A stretch of DNA of 64,000 nt from Physella acuta. Lineage: Eukaryota > Mollusca > Gastropoda > Physidae. Under the pieces are notes generated by a model. The model worked only from the letters and a program-made list of their open reading frames with translations. It was not told where the DNA came from and made no database searches. Positions 41,793 through 54,300 of this stretch are shown here, piece by piece; position 1 is the first letter of the stretch; every line of letters starts with the position of its first letter. Position numbers and translations under genes: made by a program. The DNA lies in contig NW_026732765.1 in the NCBI RefSeq assembly GCF_028476545.1, positions 302,001 to 366,000 on the forward strand, given 5' to 3'.

Positions 41793-42812
41793 TTTATATT
41801 AAATCAGCTAAAAATTGATAGTTCTGATATCTTTTCAGCTTTGGTGAAATCGAAAATGAAAAAAAGATGACAAAACATACTGGGAAAATCCGATTTGTTA
41901 ATTTTAGGTGACATAAATATTATTAAATCGGTAGAGTAATATAAAAAGTTAGCTCATGAATTTGTAAATATAAATTTAATTGTTATCAGTGTTTAAAATG
42001 CATGTTGCATATTGATTTTAAAAAAGATTAATAAAATAGGAATAAAATAAAATAGAAATATAACAGTGAAATGCTTTTGTTAATAACTATTATTGCAACA
42101 CCTGATGGATGTTCCGTAACTCTAATCTTATCTTTCTCATGCCTGCAATTAGTTACAATGACAACCATCATAACAATTTTGTTCTAAAATGTACTTAGAA
42201 AATATCTTTTAAAAACATTAACATTTTAACTTTTTTAATGTAGGCTACAAGACTTTACGGAAGATTAAATCGGATATAAGAAAACATTGCGTTTATTTTA
42301 ATTTACATACGATAAATAAAGACTCCACGCTTTTAAAATATTAAATTAGTTTTTCTTAAAAAATGAAAATATGATCCTGTATAATAATATACAGTGTATA
42401 TCTATATATTAGTACACTAATTTAACTAACAACAATAATACATTCAAAAATAATTAGGCCCTAGATTAATATTACTCGCTAACTTGGAGGCGTGGTCGGT
42501 AGAGTATTTTAATCAATTCCTATTACAGTTTATTAAAACTTTTTCTAAAACGCGAAATAACGGCTAAAATTCGTTTTCTAACATTTTTTTCTTTATAATG
42601 CAAGCCACCCCCCCCCCCTCATACACACCGTCACAAAATTACGGACACCAGTAAGCCAGTCAAAAAATTATCCGACAACAAGCATAATCAATAAACAACA
42701 AGCCCTGATTCCAAACAACCACCGGCTAAGTAGCTGACAACCAACAAACAGCTAGACCACTATCCCGCCTCGCCATCCATTAGACCACAACCAGACCACC
42801 AGTCATCCATTA

Positions 42813-42978
42813 AATTTCCTTAAGGGAGGGGGGTGCGGACACTGTTAAAAGTATATATTTTTTAATATAAATTCCATTTCGTTGGGGGGGGGGGGGGGGG
42901 TTAGACTTTCTTCGGGGAGGGGGGGGGGGGTGGGGGGAGGGGCAGAGCCACCCGAAGAGATGCCTGGAAGAAACTCTG
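42813..42978 (+). mobile_element. G-run hAT-like MITE, left end missing
   Basis: Internal GACACTGTTAAAAGTATATA, G tracts and right terminus GATGCCTGGAAGAAACTCTG. Confidence 0.65.
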
Positions 42979-43325
42979 AACTCGACAGCAAGAATTAAAG
43001 AATCCATATATTTTGTACAACTGTTTCTATTGCGTGTTATTGCTCAAATAAAATTTATAACTATATTGTCACACCATCATGTCGGCTATGGCTTCTGTTT
43101 TTCATGTTTACCCCAAAATATTTCAGGCCGACATTTTTAACACATCATTAGACTAATTAATTATCAAGTGAATATTTTCTTACAATTCTAGTTAGCATTC
43201 GAGATTTCATCAATGAACATTACAACCAATCAAATCGTGTTTTGTCTACTGCTGTGCTCAGCACTCTCGGTCCAGCGCTCACTGTCTGTTGTTGTTTAAT
43301 ATCAAACACGTGCAACACACATGTA

Positions 43326-43497
43326 CAGTGTTTCTTCCAGACTTTTTTCTCCGGGGGGGGGGGGGGGGCACTTGAAATTTTCGGGGGGGGGGGGGGGGAC
43401 ACTGTTAAAAGTATATATTTTCTATATAAATTATATAAATTTCATTACGTTCGGGGGGGGGGGGGGGCGGTAATAGAGATGCCTGGAAGAAACTCTG
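43326..43497 (+). mobile_element. G-run hAT-like MITE with exact 8-bp target duplication
   Basis: Best-preserved copy: CAGTGTTTCTTCCAGAC at the left, GCCTGGAAGAAACTCTG at the right, and CACATGTA at both flanks (43318-43325, 43498-43505). An 8-bp duplication and a CAGTG-type terminus fit hAT. Three G tracts of 13 or more bases are internal. No transposase is encoded. Confidence 0.85.
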
Positions 43498-43552
43498 CAC
43501 ATGTACGGTATCAGTTACTAACAACCACAGTATAGCTGTCTGCTAACAGTTA

Positions 43553-44243
43553 ATAAACCGGGAGTGATCTCCCCTAAACTTTCTCGAATATTTTTATATA
43601 AAATAACAGGGGATGGGAACTCGGGCTATAGACATGATTTTTAATCCATTTTAAATACTTAAAGTTTTAAAAATAGAATAAAATCTCGTAGACAAATTAA
43701 TTGCACACCAAGTGAACGCGAAATAAAAAAGCGCATAATAGTGCGCAATATTATTATTACTTTTAAAATTTACATTAGTTTTTTGAGAAATCGGAAGTAG
43801 CGTAAAGTACTACTCCCAGTCAACGGAAATGACTCAAAATTTAATAGAAGGTAGAGAATTAGATCTTTTACTTACGTATGAAATTTCATTTATCTATCTG
43901 AAATAGTACTCAAGTTATAGGCTTTTGAAAAATTCAAAGTAGGAAAAGTACCACTTCCGGTTATCGGAAATCGCTCAAAAGTTGATACGGATCTACGATT
44001 TTGATTAAATACTTATATATGAAATTTCATCAACCTAGCTGTAACGGTACTCAAGTTATCGTGTTTACACACGGACACACACACACACACACACAGACAC
44101 ACAGACATACGGACAAGATTGCAAAATTATGTTTTTCCGTATCAGTGAGATGCAAAACGTCGAGATTTGCAAAAATCTCGATTTTTTTTTTTTTTGCACG
44201 ATTACAAGACTTTCTCTATACTTCGTATATACGAGAAAGTAAA
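43553..44243 (+). mobile_element. ACTTTCTCG-family element, full-length copy 1
   Basis: Starts AACCGGGAGTGATCTCCCC, then ACTTTCTCGAATAT; ends ATATACGAGAAAGT, the imperfect reverse complement. It holds a (CA)n tract followed by ACATACGGACAAGATTGCAA. Nearly collinear with 52052-52743 in gene D intron 11. Confidence 0.8.
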
Positions 44244-44991
44244 AAATAGATGATGGATGGTGTCATTGATGTCATGTACACAATCACAACACCACGCACT
44301 ATTGAGTCTTGAAATATCGCTTGTTCGTGGTTGTTTTTTCACCTAATTTTGAAACCTTGTATTAATGATGTATAAAATATAAAATAGAAATTAGTTCCTC
44401 ATAATTTAAAATTTGTTAATGCTCGCCTAGTGCTTTTCTATTAAACCTGCCGTTTAATTTGATCATAAGTGTTTTGTAGGCTTATTATTTTTATTTATTT
44501 ATTTTGTAGTCCTATTTTGCGTTTATCAAAAAATAAATTGATAAACGGGAAATACCGTTCCGCTGGCTCCATTATTAAAGAGCTTTTCCTGGAAGTGTAG
44601 ATTTGCCAGTTGTAGCAAATTTGTAGCTACACCAGTTTTTTATTTTCTAAATTTTATTTTGAAATGCCAATTACTAGATCTTCATCGTATGATAATTTAT
44701 GCAGAGGCCTCATTAATATTATTATCTATGATATGCATTAATTTAGTGCATAGATGTATACATTTTGAATAGTCTTTAGCTTATTTAAAATCTTATTGCC
44801 TTAAGAAAAAATCAGCCTACTCAAAATTAAACAGAACACTAGCACAGCTGATAGTGATATTCGATACGATTACGATCTTGATCATAATGATAATAATGCT
44901 GGCTTAATCTATCTTACCAGATCTACTACTAGAATCTAGTAGAATATAATTTATTACAGTTAAAGAATTGAAATTTTTACAAATTTAGACA

Positions 44992-45243
44992 ATGGCGCAC
45001 AAAGAAAAGATGATTTCCACGCTAAAAACAAAAGCAGATATGATTGAAGCGGAAATAAACGATCTCAACAATTTCGTCAAGAATTTTGTAGAAAAGGTGG
45101 GGTCTGTCTTAGTTTAGTACCTATTATATTTGTATTCTATTAGTACTATTATTATTAAATCGATATTCTAATTTATTAAATAATGAATAGGCCTAATAGG
45201 TTATTACATTAGTATTAATAGGGGGCTTATTATTAATTAGGCC

Positions 45244-45317
<74 letters not shown>

Positions 45318-48300
45318 GAAATCAAGCAATTCTTTTGAGATCTAGAAAATGTATTTTTATAACCTAATGGTTAACATTAGTTAACAATAACATAACCATT
45401 TTTAAATATCTTTTGAAGATTCTTAAAGAAGCATCTGGTTATGAAGAACTGGATACAGAAAAGTTTAAAACAAAACATGCCCAACTAGAATACATTTGGA
45501 ATGCTTTGTTTAACGTTGGCATTAATTTTATAAGTAAGAGAATTTTATCACAAATATTAATTCTGATTTTTGTCCTAGAATGTTTGAAAAGGCATTTTGG
45601 CATAAACATATTGTTTCGAAAATGTCACATAAAATATAATCTACACTACACATAAAACCTCTAATGTATTTGTTTGATCTCACCATTGTATAAGTATAAA
45701 AGAATTTTAAAGATATTTTTCAAATTTGGTTAATTTAAAATTGTATCAATACATTTTATTCACATCTATAATTTTAAGTGTATAGTATGATTTATATAAA
45801 CCCTAATATTGAATAACGTTTTCTCCGTACTTAGATTTTGAGAATTCAGATACACTCCTACCTGAACCAACATTGTCTGTTACTAAAAAAGACACGTCGG
45901 AATGGCTCCAGAAAGAGAAACAACTAAGTATGAGAGTGAGTCGCCTGGAGCAGCAGACAGAAAACACATCTAGAAATTCCAATGATCAAGTGGTTAAACA
46001 AGCAAAGAAAATTGAAACACAAGATATGAAGATAACCTCCCTTGAACAACAAGTGGAATTTATAAAAAATAAATTAGGATTGTTTTCTAAAGTAAGGGTG
46101 GTAATAGTTTTGAGAATACTTATTTTACATAAGAATAAGGACTCAAATATATCAAAAATTGTAGGCACAATATTTAAAATGAAAAACTAGTTTTGGATAG
46201 TTCACATTATATGTTTGACATTGCAAAAATATTTATAAAACCTTGTGTCATAATCAGTGTTAGAATGCGAGTTTAGGGTGGGGTCAACCTTGTACAGCAG
46301 GGATCCACAGACAATTACAATCCAATTTACATCAAGGACAGGACAGCATTGATTCATTTAATCATTTATTGCACTGTCAAACAAAACAACTATTTCCACA
46401 ATGACAAACGAATACATCTACACACTAACACAACATGAACATCTACACACTAACACAACATGAACATCTACACACTAACACAACATGAACATCTACACAC
46501 TAACACAACATGAACATCTACACACTAACACAACATGAACATCTACACACTAACACAACATGAACATCTACACACTAACACAACATGAACATCTACACAC
46601 TAACACAACATGAACATCTACACACTAACACAACATGAACATCTACACACTAACACAACATGATGAAGACTGATCTAAACTATTTCCCCAAACAACAAAA
46701 TCCTACTCTCTCACATCACATCCTTATGTGTCTCATCACACATTCAGAATCTTTTATTAATATAAATCCTTCTACAACACACATACTCTTGTACCTATGC
46801 AGTACACTGAAATACCATTCACAACAATCAGTAAACAGCTAGATTTAGGAATATGAAATATATTGGTTAATAAATGTAGGTTCAATTGCTTTTCATTTTC
46901 TGTAATCATAGTAGCTTATTCCCTAGAATGGTGAGAATACATTTTTATATTATTACAATAATTAAATGAGAAAGCTTTGCAATTTTACCAATAGGGACCA
47001 GAGAATGTACCAAGTACTGCTAATAAAGTTGAACAGAATTTTCAGTTTCTACATCAACTGAATCCTCCACCTAACATGATGAACTACATTCAACCTCAAT
47101 TTAACCAAGTTCCTACTATGTATCAGAGAGTAAGTTTTTTAAATCAGTTTTATTGAATTAATGTTCTATTAAGTTTTTGATCCATTAAGATCTGTAAAAA
47201 ATAAATAATGATTAGAGTAGATTCTCAAGTTTGGCTCTTTAGTTTGTTTCAATGTTAAGATTGTGAAATGAAAACAATATTTTTGGAATAGCAATTTTTA
47301 CATCATACACAGGGTCCAACTCCACCATTTTTACAAGGGAATCAGACAATCATAAACCAGAAACCTATGTTAAATGCTGTGCCTCAGCAAATGGTCCCAG
47401 CACCAATGCCAGGAATGAATTTTAACCCCCACCTACATCAAGTAAGTTTGGTTCTAATTTAAAATATCTACAAAACATAACCTGTGTTATGTTTGGCTAC
47501 TATCACTACCTCAGCCCTCTAACACAGACCCTAGCACTAGACCCTCATCACTAAGCAGGTCACTAACCCTTCCAGTGATTTAGGCAGAAAAATAAACTAT
47601 GATGTGATAAAATGTAGTGCAGCCTTTTGTTTAAAATTTTTTTATCTCTTTTAATATTTATGGAATGATTATTGTTTAATATTTAACATCAGGTTTATTT
47701 TGATTAGGGGTAGTCTATAAATTAGGTCACAAGTTTTGAAAGGGGTGGGGGGGGAGAATAGATCAGACTTTTGTGATGAAGGGTAATTGTGACATACATT
47801 TTTTATTTTAAAAAGTATTTTTAAGCAGCTCTTCTTTCATATTTTGAAGACTTGTAAAGTACAATAAAAATAGATCAATGTATGTATTGTTGACTCAGTT
47901 CAGTAAATATATTTTTTTTAAATTTAAATAATTGCTATAGACAGTTGTGGGGGAGTGTAGGTTGAAGTGTGACATAATTTTTGGAGAGGAAGGGGGAGGG
48001 GGGGGGGGTCTCATGTTAGTGAGGATATGTGAGAAAAGGAAGGGAATAGTCAAAATCATCCAAAAATTATAGGAATTACAACTTAGTCAAATTTTGATAT
48101 ACATTTTTCTTTGATGCAATCTATTACACGCTTTTCAAGCCATTTATGTAAAATTACAATTGAGTCAACAATTACATTTATCTTTTTTATGTAATCAGCA
48201 GCATGGTATGCCACCTACAAATGTGGTACCTTTTTTACCTGGCAATTTTACACCCATGCCTCCTAGCAATGTGGCATCTTTATTTCCTAACAATGTGCCA

Positions 48301-51300
48301 CACTTACATCCTGGCAACGTAGCACATTTGTTACCAGTCAACCCAGCACAATTGCTACCAGATAAAACCAATCAAGAAAATGAGCAATCCAAAGGAAATA
48401 CCACACATCTAACTGGAACACCTGTAAGTGAATAAATTAAAGTAAATAATCACACATGGGACGGCGTGGCCTAAGTGGTAGAGTGCTAGGCTGCTAACTG
48501 AAAGGTCTTGAGTTCGAATCCGGGTTCGTCAGTAGAACATCCCTGAGTCCACCTTGCTCTGATGGGTACCTAATTCATGTTAAGGAAAGTAAAAGGGGTT
48601 TGGCAAAGTGCTGATCACACCTACCCTTGCTGACCACACCTCCCCTTCTTATGCCGAGGTCAAGAAACATGAACTCTACTCATTTGCCCAATGGATTGCT
48701 GGGTCTAAAGAGGATTCTTTACTTTCTTTAATAATCACCTTTATGGGAAAACTTTCTCGAAAATTTCTTATACACTAGATGTCATGAGATCCAGCTATAA
48801 ACTTTATTTAAGAATAATGACTTCTAAAATATCTAAATAAATAAATAAATGATAGATCTATACAAAAATAAATTTTTGAATGTTTATCATTAAGTTGTGA
48901 TGGCCACATTTTAAAAATGTTATTTTTCAACAGCTGTTTGCAACGCCTTTAGGACCAATCAGAACATTGAGTCCAATGGGTGAAAGTGGAAGTACAAAAT
49001 CCTCAGACAGGCTCGTAATTTCTCCAGTCTCTGACCTGTGTACCGACTCATCACGGTCATCTGTCTCTTCTACAGTAAGTTGTTCTAATTTATCTTGTTA
49101 TTGGTCTTCATAATTTCATTTTTTTACCTTTTTATATAGATAATTTAACGAAGTTAATTTTTGTTTGTATATCAGCTTTAATTTAACACAGGCCATAAAA
49201 ATTAAAGCCTAGCATTAAAGTTAGGCAGCCTCACGGTTTAGTCTGCTATAGCTGAATCTTGCTTTTGTTGGAGCTGACATTAGACTCGTGAATATTTGTT
49301 TTGGGCAGTTATTATTTCAATTTTTTAATGTAATTTAGTAAAGTAAGTGAAGTTTCCTATAAAACCATGTGGCCCATGGGGTAGATGAAATAGAGTTCAT
49401 CTGTTTCTGTGACCTCGGTCAGCACAATGCCCAGTCGCCTTACTTTCCCTAATGTAAGTCAGTTACCCACCAGAGTTGGGTGGACTCATGGACTTGCAAT
49501 GACTCTAGCCAGGAACCCCGAACTTGAGACTTTCGGGTTAGCATACAAATGTGTCGGCCTACATAGGCTTATAATTTAAATATATGTCACATACGAGTAC
49601 ATGTATGTGCATACGCTTTGATCATGGCAGACTTAATAATAACGATATTTATCTATAATTTGTTAATAATAAAGTTGGATGTAACATTGTTTCTCTGTAG
49701 TTAGTAGGCTTATGTCATGGTGTCACTACCACACTCTTGTAATATTTGTCGTTTTGTACTTAAAAGACTATTTAACTTTAATTAATTATTAAAAAAATGG
49801 CAAAAAGCATTTTTCTTCAGTACATTTTGCATTTTTTTGCCATGGTATCACCCTCCTAAATGTTGTCACCCGGTGTGATCTGCACCCCCGCCCTTGCTAC
49901 GCCTCTTGTCCATGCCATCCCATATTTTTTATGTAGGTACTATGAATTACATATTTTTTTAACTGTAGAATTCTGATGATGAAGAAAAATCCAAAAAAGA
50001 CAACTTAAATAAAATTACTGCTGATGGATCATGTGATGATCCACCTTTGGGATCTTTTTATTTAATCAAGGAGAGAACAGGTTCTGTTTAGTTTTATTAC
50101 CAGTAGCGCATATTTATGGGTTTTAACATTTTTTTTCACCTTTATATTTAGTGTATTTAATGGAATACACAAAAATCGTTTTTACAAGTAAATTTATGTT
50201 GTATCATTTATTAATATTTATTTATAGAAAAAAAAATATAATTCTTTTCATTTTAAACTATTTTTTCTTTCCTCTAACAGATTCTGGTCAGAGTGCTAAT
50301 TTAATTGACAGTTCAGCTGTTAGGAAGAAAATAGAAGAACTCAAAAACTTTGGGTCTATGTTTGACAAAGTAAAAATCTCTATAATATTTAATAGTTGTT
50401 TTAAATTTTCTAATACCATTTTTATATTTCATGGCTGTGATAATCAAGAACTATTTACATTAACTCAAAATCTTTGTGAACAATCTAACATATGATTTTG
50501 TATATTATTCAGGCTTTGGTACCTTCAAAGGGTGATTCTGAAGTTAGTGGAACTAATACATGCATTGATTTCAGTAAAGAGTTAAGTGGGGTTAGTGAGA
50601 GCCAGTCAATGCAGTTGCAAGCAGCTAATCAAAGCAGCATTACAAAAGCACCCAGTGCAACTGTTGAAACTACTGGCATGAAACAAAGCAGAAAAGAAGT
50701 GCCAGGTTTTTAAAAAACTACTTCTTCATAGTCAAATTATTTTTAAAAACTACTTCTACATAGTCAAATTATTTTAAAAAACTACTTCTTCATAGTCAAA
50801 TTATTTAAAAAAACTACTTCTTCATAGTCAAATTATTTTAAAAAACTACTTCTTCATAGTCAAATTATTTTAAAAAACCAAACTGCAAAATTATTTAATT
50901 TTTTTTATATCAAAATTATCAGTTCAATTAACAATAAAAAAAATTATATTATATATTCATAGTTGCATAAGATAGTATATATTGTGTTATTATAATTCTG
51001 TTAGATGAAATCACATCATTTAAGTTGATTTCCTCTCTCCCGTTTCATTTGTCACACATCACAACATCAAGCTCCCCCTCTTAAAAAATACAAGATATGC
51101 TAGGTCACATTTCTTAAACCTCCCCCACACCCTCTCCAAGGTGTGATGTAGGTGATGGATGACCCTTTATTCCAATTCCTTAAGCTGATAATTTTTCAAA
51201 ATAATATTTTTTAAAAATTGTTTCTAAAGAACTAATGATTTAAATATTTGAATTCACCAGCCAGATATCGTTACTCAAGAGAATTTCTTCTGAAACTAAG

Positions 51301-54300
51301 GGTGTCACCACTCTCTCTACAAATACCAGAAGGGCTACAAGAACTTGAATGCTTGTGTAAGAAGGTACATTTGATAAATGTGTTTTGAAAAATTCTGTAC
51401 AGCTACAGGGATGGATGGATGATTTCCAAAAATTAAGTTACAAATTAAAAATTTTAAAAGAGGGCTGTACTTCTATCCTTAAATACAAGTTATTTACCAT
51501 AAAAAATGTTCATATCATTCCACACTTGCTTTATAAGGGCATATCAGGGTTCAAGGGAGTAGAACGTCACTGAGTCCACCCAACTCTGATGGGTACCTAA
51601 CTGACATTAGAGAAAGTAAAGGGGGCTGGGCATAGTGCTGACCACATTATCCCTTCATATGCCAAGGTCAAGAAACATGAACTCTACTTCATCTGCCCAA
51701 TGGATCACTAGGTCTAAAAAGAAATATTTACTTTACTTATAAAGGCATAACTAGTTTGAGCAATACTCATTAGCTATGCAGACCACAATGGGATGAAAAA
51801 TGAAGTAGTTCACACAGCCATATTATCAGCTACTTGACCCACAAGTTTCTACCTATCCACTTGCTTCCTCCCCCATTTCATCCCCCCCCCTGGTTTAGGG
51901 ATGAGGGACTGTTTGGTTAAGGGACAACCTATGGTATCAGTGCTAGGTGTTGAACTCATACTTTTGGATTTGCAAGTGTGATCAACAGCTAAACCATTTT
52001 GTTCCTGTGGATGATGACACCAACCCCGCTGGTTTTTCAATTGTCTTTAAAAATAAACCGGGAGTGATCTCCCCTAAACTTTCTCGAATATTCTTATATA
52101 AAATAACAGGGGATGGGAACTCGGGCTATAGACATGATTTTTAATCCATTTTAAATACTTAAAGTTTTAAAAATAGAATAAAATCTCGTAGACAAATTAA
52201 TTGCACACAGAGTGAACGCCAAATAAAAAAGCGCATAATAGTGCGCAATATTATTAGTACTTTTAAAATTTACATTAGTTTTTTGAGAAATCTGAAGTAG
52301 AGTAAATTACTACTTCCAGTCAACGGAAATTACTCAAAATTTTACAGAAGGTAGAGAATTAGATCTTTTACTTAAATGTGAAATTTCAATTATCTATCTG
52401 AAATAGTACTCAAGTTATAGGCTTTTGAAAAATTCAAAGTAGGAAAAGTACCACTTCCGGTTATCGGAAATCGCTCAAAAGTTGATACGGATCTACGATT
52501 TTGATAAAATACTTATATATGAAATTTCATCAACCTAGCTGTAACGCTACTCAAGTTATCGTGTTTACACACGGACACACAGACACACACACACACACAC
52601 ACACAGACATACGGACAAGATTGCAAAATTATGTTTTTCCGTATCAGTGAGGTGTAAAACGTCGAGATCTGTAAAAATCTCGATTTTTTTTTTTTGCACG
52701 ATTACAATACTTTCTCTATACTTCGTATATACGAGAAAGTAATATAAAAAAAAACTCAATTATAAAAATTTTATATTAAAGGTATTGGTATTGATAGTTA
52801 TTTTTCTTCAAAGTATATGTCCTAAATATATTTTTAGACTGGTAAAATGATGATCCATTAAAGATCATCTAACCATTTATATTTTATTTTTTAGCCTCAC
52901 ATTCAAGGAAAGTCAATTGATGTGTCCCATCCTGGATTAGACAGAAAAGTAAGTTATTTAACAATAATTGTTTGCTATCTGTATCTAAGCCATTATGATT
53001 AAGGGTTTATACCAAATGATTATTGATATGGATACATGTAAATACAATAATTTTTTCTTATTTTTATATTGTAATTATAATTCTTGTTCAGCTTCTTTAA
53101 TGTTTTAAAAATATTTGTGTAATATTAAAATATATACACTAGAAACTAATCTAGTTCTTATAAAAATTATTTTTTACCAATTGAATATCTTCATTATTTC
53201 ATTATTTCAACTTTAGTGGAATTCCCTGAAGTCTGATGTGCTATTCTACCTAAGTAGGCTAACAGTAACTAATGTCAAGGTCATTGTTGATGAACTGCAA
53301 AAAATTAATTTTGAAGTTGAAAATGATCTAGAACAATTAGTCAAAATTATTTATGAAAAGGTAATTGAATTAGTATTGTATCTCTTTTCATATAATTTAA
53401 ATAATTAAACATTCCACAGTTATTTTAACTTAAGTCCTTATTAAAACCACAAATATAATTAGTGAAGAATAAATTAAACTATTTTCTATCAATATAAGTA
53501 TTATTTGTAAAGCATATTGCAGCTTCTACACCAAAACATACAAATATTATATTGTGAGTATTATAAAGTTAGAAGTTTTTTTTATTAAGTATGGACTGCT
53601 CATTGATGTTTTGATTTAATTGGCTTATGTTAATTATTATTAAACTATTTTTCTAACAGGCAATTTTAGATTCAAAAAATTTAAAAGCTTATGCTCAGCT
53701 TTGCTTAGAAATGTCTCAGGTGAGAATGTTTACGACTATTTAAAATTTGATTTTGCCTTTGGTATAAAACTGATATAAATCTATTAAATACAAATGTCAT
53801 TTTCATACAGTATAAGTATAGTACAATAAAAATAATTTTTCAGAAAATGAAAATGTGTGTACATTTTTGTGCATTTGAAGTATAAAAACATAATTTTATC
53901 AAAATGTTATATTTATTTACTCTTTTAGTTTTTATTAATAGATATTTCTTTTGTATGTTTTTAGTTATCAGTACCAATCTTCACATCAAGTCTCAACATT
54001 GCATTCCGTGAAGTTCTAACTAAATTTTGTACAAAAATGTTTGACTCAGAAAAAGCTTATTTCAGCCGATTAGAGAAGACGGAAACTTCTGAGCAACTCA
54101 GTGGGGATGAAGTAAGTACAGTATTTTTGCCTACAGCATCATCTGCCTATTTCCGTTCTATGGGGTACTGTAAGATTTGCTGTTTAATAATTTCATAATC
54201 AATAGCTCTTCTATAAAACTACTCATTAGGTTTATAAATTAGATCTTGCATTTTTTTTTTTTTAGAAAGTGCATTTCTATTTGTAATGAACAGCAACAAT

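Larger units (their letters stand above)
41793..44991. promoter_or_regulatory. Intergenic region of the divergent C/D pair
   Basis: 3.2 kb separates the start codons of C (41792, minus) and D (44992, plus). About 1.0 kb near the middle is MITE sequence (42813-42978, 43326-43497, 43553-44243). Removing those leaves a larger spacing than the A/B region. No core promoter motif is called. Confidence 0.4.

Noticed and set aside
48458-48530. A functional tRNA gene
   Set aside because: A and B boxes are present, but the arms do not pair cleanly and the sequence continues into a SINE body found at other sites.
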